Positions 10,171 to 22,124 of a stretch of 64,000 nt of DNA are shown here, piece after piece (within the stretch, counting starts at the first letter, position 1; each line of letters begins with the position of its first letter). Location: assembly GCA_933228895.1 (NCBI GenBank), contig OW121851.1, positions 124,853,624-124,917,623 of the forward strand, in the 5' to 3' direction. This stretch comes from Platycnemis pennipes. Lineage: Eukaryota > Arthropoda > Insecta > Odonata > Platycnemididae. The notes beneath the pieces are model-generated. The model had not been told where the DNA came from. It was given only the letters and a program-made list of their open reading frames with translations, and did no database searches. A program made the translations under genes and the position numbers.

Positions 10171-12050
10171 ATAGAATGGAAGAGAAAAAACTGTTGGAAA
10201 TTATATTGAAGTGTACTTCGTAATTTTCCTTTTATGAAATTTTTGTCATTGGCCTTTCAATAATACATGAGACCTTTTTGCAGAATAGCCATGTATTGTG
10301 CATCGGGAAAACCAATTCTTATTTCCTCGGTCCGACGGTTTATATCTCTGAATTAGTATGAAAGATTGAAAGATTCATTGAAGGATAGGCATTGAAAGAT
10401 AATGAAGAATATTAGAGTAGGTTGTATGAACCTAATAATTCCAACGACTATTTAGTGAAGACTGCTATAAAAGGTAGAATATTACACAAAAAATAGGAAG
10501 AAGGGTGGAGAGGATAAACTTTAGGACTGGTTGGAGGAGGAAATATGCTGAATTAAAGCGGGAAATAGCGTAGAATATGAAACGATCAGAAGAGTAGGGA
10601 AGGAAGGAACAGATGTGGTCCATGGAAACCTACCATATCGATGGGAATCCGCTAATCTTATCTACATGTATTTTTTAAGTCATGATTTCAGTGTGCTCCA
10701 CCTGACATTATGGTCGTATCATGTTGCCATGCCAACTTGACGTAGTTGTTGATATCTAGGTCTAATTTCTTTTCAGACGCTGTAATATCGATCGTTAGAA
10801 GTGTCTGCATTAAGTTTTGGAGTTTGGATGAAAAATTATTCCACCTTTTCCCAAATTCTCGATTTTATTTTCACCTTATTCTTTCGTTTATACGATTAAG
10901 GCTCCCCACGATGAATGAAACTGTGACAAAACTTTCTGTCAAGCTAATGCACCCAACTTTTCATTTCGATAATAATCTTACATTTGTGTTTAAAAGAACG
11001 CCCTATTTGCTGCGTATTGAACAATAATTAGTAGTTAAATGATTATGGATAAGAGTGATTAAAGTAGGTATGCTACTGAGTTTGGTAGTGTTCAGATTGT
11101 GCTCTTATGTTCAGTCCTCAGATAATGAATTTCTTTGATTGCTAAGCTATTACTTAGTCCCTCGAAAGAAATAGTTTGTTCTTTTTCCTTTTCATAGTTC
11201 ATTGCTCACCACAACCTTCCTCGATGAGTCAAGGCTTGGCTAATGTGCCCTCATTGTGCCAACCATAAAATCTTTCACGTACATACTAAACGTAGACCTC
11301 ACATCCGCCGGATATCCGGTCGCTGTTTACTTTTATTTTAGTTCCTACGTGGTGATAGCCCATAGTATCGGGGTGAACAGTGTTGGTGACATTCTCAAAA
11401 GCCTCCCTACATCCGTATAAGTGTAATATTCCTGACTTCAGTTTCGGCCATCCTTGATACATATCTCAAGGTCTATTGATGATTATATCTGACTCACAGG
11501 TAAAAATATCAATTGGGGTACTGTAAGGTTTGGTCGACTGTCCATACTTCTTGATGCTTTTTCTTCATACTTATCATTCGCCAAAACCTAAAACAAAATT
11601 GTTCTTATGTTTACTACTTGATAAATATTCATTGAATGTGGAGATTTGGTTAATTGACCAGTTTTCTAGGTTTAAAAATTTGTAAGAATTATCTCATCTG
11701 TTTTAAGGAATTAAGACCCTTAGTTTTGATTTTAACGTGCAGAACGATCGTTTTTAAATAGTTCTGTACTTATTTTTTTAACGTAAATTATTCCCAATAT
11801 TCTGGCAGAAACAATGGTTAACACTATCCCATGTAAGTAGCAGATGGCATTCCATCCCCAAAATACTTATGATGATGCTACAATTGGTTAGGTGTTGCAT
11901 TGCACAGTCTTTAAAGTATCTTTTATCTCCATGACTATGTGTATCTAGTAGTTCTGCATTGTAGAAGACTTGAAATTGGAAATGTGAATTAGTTTGGGTG
12001 ATTATCTCCAGGGGAGGAATGATCAGAATCTTTGAGAGCCGTTTGCAGGC
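10171..12050. other. Unassigned DNA, partly purine-rich
   Basis: At 10360-10410 imperfect copies of ATTGAAAGAT recur. The stretch 10450-10640 is purine-rich on + and looks like decayed repeat DNA, perhaps an old LINE, but I cannot assign it. The rest is ordinary AT-rich sequence. Confidence 0.35.
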
Positions 12051-12450
12051 AATTTTAGGGAAACTGGAGCAGTGTAACGCGCTGCCTCGAACTCCTTCGT
12101 TGCCGAAAATTTCTCTTCTCCCTCGATCTCACGCCATGTTGTCTGCTTCAACAGTAGCCAGGAGTTGTATGGCGTGCTGCAAATTGGACCCTCCCCCCTT
12201 CGATGCCACTCCACCATTTACATTCCCGTGGAAATAATTCCTTCTCAGCGACCTCTTCGGCTCGTGATCCTCGCGTCCGTCACGATTCCTATCCGCGGAT
12301 CCCGCCCCCAGAATCATCGGTTGGGTTTCCCAAGCAATTTCTAAGGCTTCGCTCGCTTTCAAAGTCTCTCCCCCTTGACCATTCTTCGTTTTTATTCCTC
12401 CTTTATCTCATTTCCTCTCCTGGAACCCTGAAAAATACCTCGTGACTGGA
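12051..12450 (+). other. Pyrimidine-rich block
   Basis: C/T-rich sequence with short frames of 60-80 codons on both strands, none recognisable. It is similar in character, not in sequence, to the blocks at 6150 and 14300. Confidence 0.4.
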
Positions 12451-12544
12451 AACTTAACTACTTTCCGTCGGTCCGTTTTGGCACGTTTATACATCCTGGT
12501 TCTGCTCTTTAAATACTTTTAGACCTGCTATAGATCTACTAGGG

Positions 12545-12795
12545 TGTCGTGGTGGCCTATTGAGTAGAGCGCTGAACTACCAACCCAGGTGCAACTCCCG
12601 GACAGGAGTCTTTCTGGATACCGCCACCTAAAATCCTCGCGATTCCATTTTCTGTCAGAACTTCGTAGGAAATCGCTGGTGGGCCATGGAAAGGAACTGG
12701 CCCCTAACCTTGAATATGTGTTAATTTCACATGCCATTGGCTTAGTACGGGGTGAGCTCTGCCCTCACTTATCAAAAACCTACCTTCGAGTTGGG
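12545..12795 (+). mobile_element. SINE family C
   Basis: The tRNA-like head is GTCGTGGTGGCCTATTGAGT, with GTAGAGCGCTGAACTACC-like box A context and a decayed box B (GGTGCAACTCCCGG). Downstream, TCTTTCTGGATACCG and GTTAATTTCACATGCC align with CTTTCTGGGAAATC, ATTCTGGATACCG and GTGAATTTCACACGTC in the copy at 13570-13850. It is non-coding. Confidence 0.6.
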
Positions 12796-12839
12796 CACTA
12801 ATATTTTTGTACAGTTCGGCTAAAAGCTAATTAATAATC

Positions 12840-12916
12840 CTCTTTGAAGAGTATGTTGAAGATTCACTTCAGCGGCACACCTTTATCGTGGCTTGCAGGT
12901 TGCTATGTAGGTGTGT
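12840..12916 (+). mobile_element. LINE family 1, 3' end
   Basis: CACACCTTTATCGTGGCTTG, CAGGTTGCTATGTAGG is the sense form of the 3' terminus seen in antisense at 17815 and 54956. A relic of the GATTCAC motif precedes it. Only the last ~75 bases of the element are present, as is usual for 5'-truncated LINE copies. Confidence 0.65.
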
Positions 12917-12966
12917 AATTATAAAACGGACTGGCTGGGTTTAATTATAAAACGGTCTGGCTGGAG
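12916..12966 (+). repeat. Two-copy 26-base tandem repeat
   Basis: TAATTATAAAACGG followed by an A or T and CTGGCTGG occurs at 12916 and again at 12942. It lies exactly at the 3' terminus of the LINE end, so it may be a variable terminal repeat or a local duplication. Confidence 0.7.
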
Positions 12967-13004
12967 TGTATACATCTGATATGAAGATTTCTATTCCGAT
13001 CGAA

Positions 13005-13345
13005 ATAGTCGGTGGATAAGGTTGGTGTGGGGTGCTGGTGTGCTGACTTTCCATTCCAAAGCCCCGAGTTCGTGTCCCTGCAGTGGCGAAGGTTTTCCAG
13101 TGGAATCCCAATCCTACCTTGAGTGCGTGTGGAGAACTTTTTAAGCCTATTTGTCCATCGGTTGGTAAGTTAAACCTTGAACCCCTTGGTGCCTTTTGTT
13201 GAGAACGGCTAATGCCGACGCCGGGTTTCTCTTTACCCTTTCTCCGTTCCCTTGATATATTTCTACCTCTACCCAATTATCCACCGATCGTAAAATGACC
13301 CAAATGACCTTTGCTGTCGACCGCCTCCCCTAGTAATAACAGCAA
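13005..13345 (+). mobile_element. SINE family A, near full-length
   Basis: The head GTTGGTGTGGGGTGCTGGTG and box B-like GAGTTCGTGTCCC lie at 13020-13080. They are followed by a degraded CCATCGGTTGG (CCGTCGGATGG block), CCTTGGTGCC, GCTAATGCCGACGCCGGG and a TC-rich run. The 3' end reads AATGACCTTTGCTGTCG, CGCCTCCCCTAGTAATAA and a CAACAACAA tail. This is the best 3' end of the family in the window. Confidence 0.8.
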
Positions 13346-13569
13346 CAACAACGATGTTGGAATAGCTATATTTTTCCGTTGAGTGTAGTAATTCGATTCC
13401 AGGAAAGGTTGAAATGTTCCCAACTCTTGGAGAGATTAAAGGACTTAATTCCTGCGTTAGGTCAAGTCCAGAGTTTTCTTTCGAAACAGAGTTGTTTGGT
13501 GGACAAAAATAAGATGGAAAATTTTAAAATTTGTTTTAAAATTCATATAGTGTTCAAATCGCAAGTAAT

Positions 13570-13850
13570 GGTTGAAAGAGTACCTACTCTAATTTGTGTT
13601 GTAGCCCAGTTCCTTGAACTACTAACGACTAGTTCCAACCCTGGTCCCTAGCGTACGCTTATCTAAACGAAAGTGATATTCTGGATACCGAATCTTTCTG
13701 GGAAATCACCGAAGATACAGGGAAAGGAAGTGACTCTCATTCTCTCCGTGTGAATTTCACACGTCGTTAGGTTATCACTTGATGATCTCTATCCTCATCG
13801 ATCGTATAACCCACCCTCTGGATTATTTATAATTTCGCATGTATTCCATA
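13570..13850 (+). mobile_element. SINE family C, second copy
   Basis: It shares ATTCTGGATACCG, the following CTTTCTGG and GTGAATTTCACACGTC(G) with the copy at 12545. It also has a weak tRNA-like head around 13600-13650 (GTTGTAGCCCAGTTCC, GTTCCAACCCTGG). It is more decayed than copy 1. Confidence 0.5.
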
Positions 13851-14049
13851 GGAAATATAACCTTCCAGCAAATACAAAAGCTCTTCAAAATGAATCCTTA
13901 CTTGTCATGAGTTGATAAAACGACTGAATTGAGTGGGTGGCGCATTATTCTTATCCTTTGTAGCATGCCATTCCTAATTGATGTGCACCGCCCAAATAAT
14001 TTCATAGCTTGGATTCAGTTAATATTTTCCAAAGATACTTTTGTCAGTT

Positions 14050-14245
14050 CTTAGGCTAGTAGCCATTTAAACTGTCACCAATTCTGTGCAGAGTACTTAA
14101 AGATGACTCTCCGTTTCTTACCGCCTTTTCTCTCATCCATGAATAATGCTTACCCCTTTCCTATTCACCTCCCTCCTTCATTAATGGCGCAAATAACCTC
14201 AGATGTCGGTCACCGCCCCTGATAGCAACAAAAAAAAACAAATGT
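14050..14245 (+). mobile_element. SINE family A, 3' half
   Basis: TTAATGGCGCAAATAACCTC, AGATGTCGGTCACCGCCCC and AGCAACAAAAAAAA form the 3' end of family A, preceded by the TC-rich run. The head is missing or unrecognisable. Confidence 0.65.
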
Positions 14246-14299
14246 TGTGCACGAAGCCGCTCATTTTAGTGGGAGGTGTGAATATTCATGAACCCCGTC

Positions 14300-14625
14300 G
14301 TTCCCATTCCAAACTCTCGCTTTCGGTTTCCATTCCATCCTCTTCGTGTTTTTTCCACCCCCCTTCGCTTCCGTCCCACGGAGGGCGTTGCCGCTCTCCC
14401 TCCTCGTTCCCACCGAATCTCGGCCACCTCTCATTATCCCTCCTATATATCCTTTCACTCTCTCCAGAGAGGGATTTTGTTCGCACTCCACCCTCGGCGA
14501 ACCCCTTTTCGAAGGGCTTCTGACGGCTCCGTTCCCACTCACACGCCCGTCTCCTTCCCCTCTCCTCCCTTTGCTCACTTCCTCCCGAATCCTCCGAATT
14601 GTATTCAGCTTGCTTAAAACTTAAT
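14300..14625 (+). other. Pyrimidine-rich block
   Basis: A strongly C/T-biased stretch. Three overlapping frames of 92-109 codons on + and one of 105 on - all run through it, showing how compositional bias suppresses stop codons here. No domain was recognised. Confidence 0.5.
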
Positions 14626-14679
14626 AAATCGCTCTCTAGTCACGACTTGGTTTTGCTGCCGTTGATCAATTTGGAAGGA

Positions 14680-15210
14680 GTCCTTCATTATCACCATCAT
14701 CATCAGTCAACAATCCTAAGATTGGATTTACGCAGCCCTCCATTCGATTCTTCTATCGGTCTACCTCTTCATATTTACGTATTTCTTCTCTTTCCTATCC
14801 TTCATCATTGTTCCATATATCTCACACGAGGCCTTCCTTTGCCCTTCTTCCCATCCACTTGTCCTTCAACGATTGTCTTCATCAGGCCATCGTGTCTCAA
14901 GACATGGCCGATTAAGTTGTTCCGTCTTCTTTTTAGAGTTTTCAGCAGACCTCTCTTTTTTCCCACTCTTCTTAGGACTTAGTCGTTTCTTACTCGATCG
15001 ATCCATTTAATGTTCATCATTTTCCTGTTACATCACATTTCGAATGCTTTCCACCCTTCTCTTCTCCGCTGCTGTCATCTTCCATTCCTCACTGCCGTGA
15101 AGAAACATGGTCCAGATGTACGTTCTGGTGATTTATTTTCTTACTTTTACGCTTGCATTTCTAGCTATAAGCAGTATTTTCTTTAGGTATAAATGCCCTT
15201 TACGCCTGGG
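14680..15210 (-). mobile_element. RTE-like LINE (family 2), reverse-transcriptase C-terminal relic
   Basis: On the minus strand, frames joined across stops and shifts read AAEKRRVES, NIKWIDRVRN, GLLKTLKRRRNNLIGHVLRH, KTIVEGQVDGKKGKGRPR and DRRIEWRA. These are the hallmarks of the C-terminus of arthropod endonuclease/reverse-transcriptase retrotransposons. The 3' end at about 14685-14710 carries a TGATGATGATGG tail (CCATCATCATCA on +). The element is 5'-truncated and contains several frameshifts and stops, so it is not functional. The wild family would nick target DNA and copy its RNA into the genome. Confidence 0.88.
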
Positions 15211-16040
15211 CCTGGGAATAGTATCTTATTATACTCAAATAATGAGGCTGACCTCTTGAAATTTTACTATTAAGATTTATTTATTTCCCGCTAGTTATAA
15301 GTGTCTGAACCGCCCTCACAAATTCATCCCACCTCCCTTCCGTGATTGCTGGATTTCAATAATTGCATATCAGAGTGTCCTCTCTTCTGTACTACTTTTC
15401 AAGTAGCAGTTCTGGAATCTTGACATTGTCCTCTCTTGAACTTTCAATTGGATTCCATTAAAAAAATCTAATCGTACGTTATCCGACAGAGTCGTAGTCA
15501 GTGTATAACGCAGTGCTTAAGGCATTTGGACGTGGTTCGCTAAACGTTATAAATCTCTACAAAGCACACAATTCCTGTCCTGCAATTCTCCTGAAAAGCA
15601 AAAATTCCTGTAAAGGGGATTATATCCGTTAGCTCTGTAGTTACAAACTCTACAAATAGAACCGCACTAATTGATTCGAAGAGATGTGGCATTATCTGCT
15701 GTTTGAATTATGCGATCCAAATACAATACGTTTAAAATTACTTCGTCTGGCAAATTAATCTTTATATCTCTTTTAAATTATGATATTAGGGCTAAAATAT
15801 CTTAATGTATAAGTTTTAAAATGGGAATCGTGACCTTTAGCATCACATGTTGTTTTCCACATCTCCGTAACTTTTTTAAACACATGGGGAAGTGGTTCAT
15901 ACATCACCTAGACAGTGCGGGAATTAAGTTGGCTACACTTTAAAATATTAACTGTGCTATATCTTGAATAATTTCAATTTTTTTCGTGTAATTTATATTT
16001 ATATGATATGTTTAAATTAGCTAATCTACATCTTGATGAA
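15211..16040. other. Unassigned AT-rich DNA
   Basis: No coding frame, RNA gene or assignable repeat seen. Confidence 0.4.
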
Positions 16041-16080
16041 TTTAAGCTAAATACTTTTGTCTCTTTCCTTTCAGGTAAGC
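16041..16080 (+). promoter_or_regulatory. Candidate recursive splice site 1
   Basis: A possible branch site (GCTAAAT, 16046-16052) and a pyrimidine tract TTTTGTCTCTTTCCTTT (16055-16071) run into CAG/GTAAGC, with the junction between 16074 and 16075. An acceptor fused to a donor without exon sequence between them is the known architecture of ratchet points in long insect introns. The alternative is an ordinary acceptor of an exon that happens to start GTAAGC. Confidence 0.5.
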
Positions 16081-17814
16081 TGAGTTCTCTGGGACATATT
16101 GGGCGAGGACTTTTTCAAAGAGTGATATCGGCATTGGTGTAAGATCTGAGCTAATTTAAGCAGGTATTATTCTTCCTTAAATGGCAATACTGGGTTTTTT
16201 AATTCTTAATTCATATCTTTCGAATCTCAAATGTCTCCACCTCTGTTTCTTTGCTACTTTTGTTTAAGTGAATTAGTTTTTACACCTGCGCGGGTTAAAA
16301 ATTTGAAAATCGGCTCGAATGTATCTTTTTTTGGGTTACAACCGCTCCGAAATCAAATTCTGTGCTACAATTTTGAGCAATTCTTTGGGGATTTTCAAAC
16401 CCATGATTATAATTTAGAGAATGGACACTTTCATATTTCTATAATTACAAAAACCGACAAAATGGTGATATTTTTGTTGAAAAGTAATTTTTAGGTTCGT
16501 CATTTTGATTTCCAGAGAAATCACAGGGAAAACACTGGTCTTCTCACTGTTATACAGAATATGTATCAACCGTTGATCCTATCAAAGATATGATGTGTCC
16601 ATGACGGTTTTACTATATTTTCCCCATATTTACCTCTAAAACATTCGTTATCCAATCAGTGTTTGTTTGCGGAATATGAAAAAAAACACGAAAAAAGTCT
16701 TCTTTAGCCAGGTAACTTGTTACCCCAGGCGTATATATTTACACTAAATATACACTATTTAGAAATTATGTTGAAGTTGAATCTCAGTTTCTATCAAGTT
16801 ACGAACGAAGTCAAGTTCCTTCCTGTGGAAGGTGATTAGAAGCATTTTAGTGCTGCAGATAGCGTGTTTATTCGTCTCACTTGGTGCGAGGATTGAATTT
16901 GGATTTGAGGAAAAAATGGTCAGTTCATTCGGTGAATTGAAAGTCTCCCTAGATTCTTATTTCCATGAGATGGCTGAACATTTTTGAGGTTTCCCATGGA
17001 TGCCTAAATTTTCTTCGGTTCATCATGATTTTTTTGTCTCACAGTTTTGTTAATCGCCTAGGCGGCCATTATGATCGTTGCTGAAAATTTTAAAGAGAGG
17101 AATTCAAAATTTTTTCCTCCATGGGATCATCTGATAAATGTAGAAATTATTTGATACAATCATTCATCTCTTGAAAAAAGGTTGGGGTTTTGAGAGGGTT
17201 GAAGGACGCTTTGTCATTAAAAGTAACAGCCAAATTATTGTCCAAACCTGACGAGTCCTTGGACATAAATTTCTGGGAGGAAGAAAAGGAAAGATTTAAA
17301 AAAGAGTTTTCGGCGAATTGGAGGTAATTTGCAAGTGAAATTTAGTCGATGAATCTCTGCGTGCAGTCTTTAATTATCTCGTGAAAAATTAGGTGGGAAA
17401 CCCATTTTTTTCTCTAAACAGAACGTAATTATGGCTAGGAAGGCATATATATATATACTCCAAGCTCCCCTCTGCAATCGCGTGTAAGCTATCGTTTCGC
17501 ACTGATATCGAAATCAGTCCCATAATCTAGACTTATTGTTCGTGTGAATTCCCGCTTACGTGACGGAGTTCCTGTCTTCCCCACGCTCGCGTTCTTATTT
17601 TCGCTCTCTGTCGTCCTGGGGTGAATGATTGCCGGCGAAACTCATCGCTGTGATCATCATCTTCTTTCGAAAACTTAAAGCCCGCATGAACGAACTTATT
17701 TTAACGTTGTTATCGCGTAAGTGTAACTTTTGAATGAGTGAAGAAGACCATTATTTGAGTTATAATCCACCGAGTTCATCCTTTGGGTTTCGATTGGTAG
17801 ATCGGCCTCTAGAT
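16081..17814. other. Unassigned AT-rich DNA
   Basis: A short (AT)n run lies at 17443-17457. The CG-richer stretch 17540-17640 has no recognisable gene. The 87-codon frame at 16231-16494 shows no domain. Confidence 0.4.
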
Positions 17815-18120
17815 ATACATCTACTTCTACATAATACCCTGCAAGCCACCATAAAGTTATGTGGAAGGGGGTGAATTCATACCAAGCATGTATTACGTAT
17901 CATGTTTAAAAAGGATTACTAATTAAATTCTAGTCTAAACTTTACAATTACAAGCAAGCATCCAAAAACATGCTGTTAGTTGGGTTAGCTTAAAATCCTG
18001 ATATCAGCATGCAACTACCTATAGTATCTATTAATACACTTGTATTTTTAATATCGGATATATTTATAGCTATTAATATCCCTAATTGTACCAGGGAAGA
18101 AGGACATTTTGAAATATAGA
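17815..18120 (-). mobile_element. LINE family 1, 3' end with last codons
   Basis: The + strand starts CATCTACTTCTACATAATAC, CCTGCAAGCCACC and TGTGGAAGGGGGTGAATTC, the antisense 3' terminus with its ATGTAG-type tail. On the minus strand, 18117-18088 reads FKMSFFPGTI, the conserved C-terminal motif of the family also found at 45328-45376 and 55238-55270. The intervening 3' UTR aligns with those at 26815 and 54956. Confidence 0.85.
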
Positions 18121-18142
18121 GGTTAGCTGCGAAGTAAGGGAG

Positions 18143-18374
18143 TTAATTTGTAGATTCAACGTTTGAGGCTTCACATTGTGGAAGCACGAGATTGGAAAAG
18201 AAAATTCACTTTGTACATTCCACGTTAAAGTTTCATTCACTTGGACCATGGTTTCGGCATATTTTTGTCATTATCAACGTTGGTAATGATACAAAGTTGT
18301 CGAAACCATGGTCGAAGTAAATTAAACTTTAGTGTGCAATGTACAAAGTAAATTTTCTTTTCCAATTAACTTGT
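18143..18374. mobile_element. Foldback element, Penelope/retrozyme-like
   Basis: Arms of 88 bases (18191-18278 and 18279-18366) are reverse complements with scattered mismatches and no spacer. The outer ends are ATTGGAAAAGAAAATT and AATTTTCTTTTCCAAT. Each arm contains ACCATGG beside TTTCG. Near-identical 9-mers TTAATTTGT (18143) and TTAACTTGT (18366) may be target-site duplications. If so, a 39-base unpaired leader lies between the left duplication and the left arm. The same plan is seen at 45768 and 53445. Confidence 0.7.
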
Positions 18375-20489
18375 CGAGTACGCAGTCGTAGGCAGTAAGA
18401 GAGAGCTTTTGGAGTTGGCTTTGGTTAGTTAATTCTTGGCTATTGTAGGTTGCTAAAATAATAACGAAAGCTATGAAGATACCGTGATTTGGCGACGGGA
18501 GACCGCCAAGAATTACACATACAAGAAATACACCCCTTCACCCGGAGGATAGGGCAGCAGCTCTTCTTCCCATAAGTGAATGTGGACGCTACGATGGTCG
18601 GCACAGCGATACTCATTTCATTACAGGCGTGCTAAAAATTACTACAACGGCTATAGAACTTCAATATGGAAGGAAAGGGGAAACGACAAAATTATTATCC
18701 CGGGCAAGACGTGGTGGAACCCTCTCGAATAAAATATTATAGAGGTGAAATAATCCCCCATTCGTATCTTTTGGCGGTTTTTCTCCGGTGTTTTTTTTTA
18801 AGCCATCATGTTTCAGTGCCACTGCCCTCTGTGAATAAGAAAGACCGATCAATGCCCGAGGCTGTCCGGAGGGAAGCATGTTGGGTTATGTGTGTGTGTG
18901 AAAAGTTTTGAGTTGGATTCACGCTCTGTCGGCCTTCCAAGACCGATGCCTCTCCGCTGCGGTCGCGTAAAAGCTGAGGCCAAGGGACCCGTGTTGCGGC
19001 CGTTCGTCCAGTGAAGTGGGGAAGAGAGAGAGAAAGAGTTTGCGGAAGTGCTAAGGGTTTTTTGTTGACTTCGAGTACTATCCCTACGTTCCTGTCTCGT
19101 TATTGACATTGCTCTGCCGGTTAGGTAATGTTGTTTTTAAAAATTTGCAATGGTTGATTTAGGGATATTAAGAAGGCCTTAAATTTGATTTTAGTTGGGT
19201 TTTGATCATTTCCCAGGACTGCTCTTTTGATTCTTCATCCCCCATTTCTCCTGGAAGTGCGTTTCCTAATTTGCCTATTTATTTCGTTGACTGCATCCTC
19301 TTGCATCATGTAGTTATTGAACTACAATATAGATTTAGAGCTTTTAATTACGTTTTTTGTTTTGAGAATTCAAACTGAATCTATTTCACATTACTCTCGA
19401 GTAGAACGGCTGTAGAAAATTTAAAACCACTCCATTTTCGTAATCTGCGGGTGCCGTAATTTAGTCACGTGGGTGTGATTTCGTCCTCATTAAGTGATGG
19501 GTGGCGCTCGTAAAATCAACCTTGAAACCTTGTTTTTCATTTCGCGCGAATGCACCTGATATTGTCTCTTCATCTGGTCTTAACTGTCTGGTAGCCGAGG
19601 AGAGCTATAAATTACTCCCCTCTCCGTTCTTTTTCTCGTTTTCTGAGTCTATTTGCTCCATTTCCGAGGCGAGGAAGTCGATAAGTTCCCCCTTTTTAGC
19701 GATAGACTCGCTCGCACCCCACACGCAGTGCGACTGTCTTTTCGATCTTTTTTTTGGGACTCGTTTGCGTTTGTCTCCGGCTTCTCGATTTTTCCGGTCA
19801 TAATGTGCTACCAATATGGTGTGACGTTATTGGGTCGCAATTCTTCGCAGGCTGGGTATAATTGACTTTTACGAGTGAGCTTCATGTTAAGGCTTACATT
19901 CTGTTATAATGAGATATTACTCCCTCAGTGTATACTCAAGTTCATCTCTATTAGCGGGGAGATTTCATTATACATATATCACCGTTCGACTAGTGTAATT
20001 CTCTTTGTTTTTTCCTTCTCGTATCTTTGCTCTGCTTATAATTAACGTCTTCTTTAAGGAGAATTTGTATTCCCTCTATCTCTCATTCTCTCTGTTACTT
20101 ACAATTAGTCGAATCGCATAATTTACACTCACACCAAGAAGTGTTTAGCAAGGTCTAGTTAACTATTTCGGATAATGATAACGATTGCCTATAATTTATT
20201 GGGCTACAGTTGCCGAAGTTATTTTTTGGCGTATATTGTTAGCGTTGAGAATCCAATGACCCTAAGTTGGCAAAATTTTACCGTCGTTTCATGGAGTTTG
20301 AGATCTTTTGCACTTTAAAGGCGCATTACGCGGGAGGAGAGTGTTCGGACGGGATTGGAAGGAAGAGTAGGATTGAAGAGAAACCCTATGTGAGCATAAT
20401 CCATATCTGTTGGGAAAAGGTATTAATGAAGGAATTTGATGAAAGCGAGAGGTCTGCCAGATTTTTGACCCCTTTAATGCTCTGATTGG
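18375..20489. other. Unassigned DNA
   Basis: GA-rich at 19018-19040 and pyrimidine-rich with modest GC at 19600-19800. Frames up to 100 codons show no domain. I see no repeat I can assign. Confidence 0.4.
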
Positions 20490-20580
20490 ATATCGCTGAA
20501 CGTGTTCAAAGGCCTATCCCAGAATTCAAACCCGGGACTTTCCGGTCAGTAGCTTCACCCCTATCACGTGTTCGCGAGAC
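20490..20580 (-). mobile_element. tRNA-like SINE head, minus strand
   Basis: The + strand carries AATTCAAACCCGGGAC at 20522-20537, the complement of a box B-like GTCCCGGGTTTGAATT, and a matching box A-like region toward 20570. No acceptor stem or anticodon arm of a real tRNA can be folded by eye, so this is a SINE head. Confidence 0.5.
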
Positions 20581-22124
20581 GGGAGGAACCCCATTTGTAT
20601 GTACTCAAATCAGACATTCAAGAAAGCTTCCTGCGAAAGGACTTCCCATTTAAGGCTGAGAACCACTGGACTTTCTTCCCCGAATTTTACTCGGAACGAC
20701 CGGAAATGAATCTCACGAATTATGGCTCAAATGACTTTTTCAAAATTTCCATGTTGCATCAAATCTCGATTTCTCCCAGATTTCGTCTTTATTTCATAAA
20801 ATTTCCGGGCGTGGACGAGGAGAGAAATCGCTTCGAAAGTCAGCGCGAGCGAAATTATTCTGCCTAATTTTTTCGATCTTGCAGATCTTATCCTTGAAAT
20901 CTTAATCATATTTTTCTGGGCGAATGTTTCTTCCTCGCCTGGAAAAATTTTCGTGTCCACCCATAATAACATCTCCTCAAGGCCCACGCTCCTATCTTCC
21001 TCTCTCGCCATCCCGTTCCACAAAACTCTCCCTAGTTTTCGCATCCATCTGCCGTACGCAAGCTGAAACCATTCATAATTCTCATGTTGTTTTATACATG
21101 AGGCGGTCTTAGTATTTGGAAAAATAATGAAATTGAATTGAGTAAATTCTTCTCGGGTCTTAACCGAGTCGCTCATTGTCTTCAGGGTAATCGCGAAACG
21201 TCGGTGGAGATGGAGAATCTAACCCGGATGAAGACGCGAGAAGAAGTTATTCAGTGAAGGTGGATGGAGGTGGATTTTTGTCCACGTGCATACTTGCTTG
21301 AAACTTAATATACGCGTCCTTATAAGTGATAGCTGTGAGTTAAAGTGTAAAAAAATGCACTTTACCGATTAGATTTTTTGGTAACTCGATGCTTAATCAA
21401 CGCGTAACCTTATGGTGCATGAGATGCACTTCATAATAGCTCATTTACAGATTTTCTTCTAAATGTAAAATAATAATTATTTACTATAGCAAATATTTTC
21501 AGCGGGTATATAATTTCAGCGGGTAACGCCGCTAAAGTTTTCACGACTAGGACGTGATCTTTGAATTAATAAATATGTATGTTATTATAATGACTTCTGA
21601 CAAATATTATGGAGTTACACCGACTCAAAGATGCAAATTTTATTTAAATAAAAATTTATTTAAACATAACGTTCGCCTTAATTTTGAATATCGCGCCGAC
21701 ACCTACCAATAGTTGCCATGACATTCTTTGTCCTGCCAACTTAAAACTAGCTTTATTTAAGGCAGAAATACAATGTACAATTCTTGTATTGTAAATACCG
21801 TAATGGCATGTACGGTACCGTATAGTTAGTTTTTATTTACTGAAATGTGGTCCTAATATTTTTCCGACGTTTTTTGAAAAATAATTACGCTTGTGTAGTA
21901 TTGTCGCTTATGTACACTCAACGGCTCACAAATACCGCTTCAGCCACCTTAATAAGCCGGGAAAGCATAAGAACTTTCTTTATCTCATTGACTTGATTTT
22001 AGATTCACAATTAAGCCTTAAGTCATTCAGTGGGGGCCACCGTTGCTTAGGTTATTTGCAGCCGTGAAATTTTTGGATTTATACATATAGGTGGGGCTTT
22101 TTTTTAGAGTAAGGAGTGAAACCC
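20581..22124. other. Unassigned DNA
   Basis: A 149-codon minus frame (20727-21176) covers mixed sequence and shows no motif. AT-rich sequence follows, with a T/A-palindromic patch at 21640-21665. Confidence 0.4.

Noticed and set aside
20727..21176. 149-codon - frame
   Set aside because: No recognisable domain or partner exon; its length is only modestly above background in this composition.
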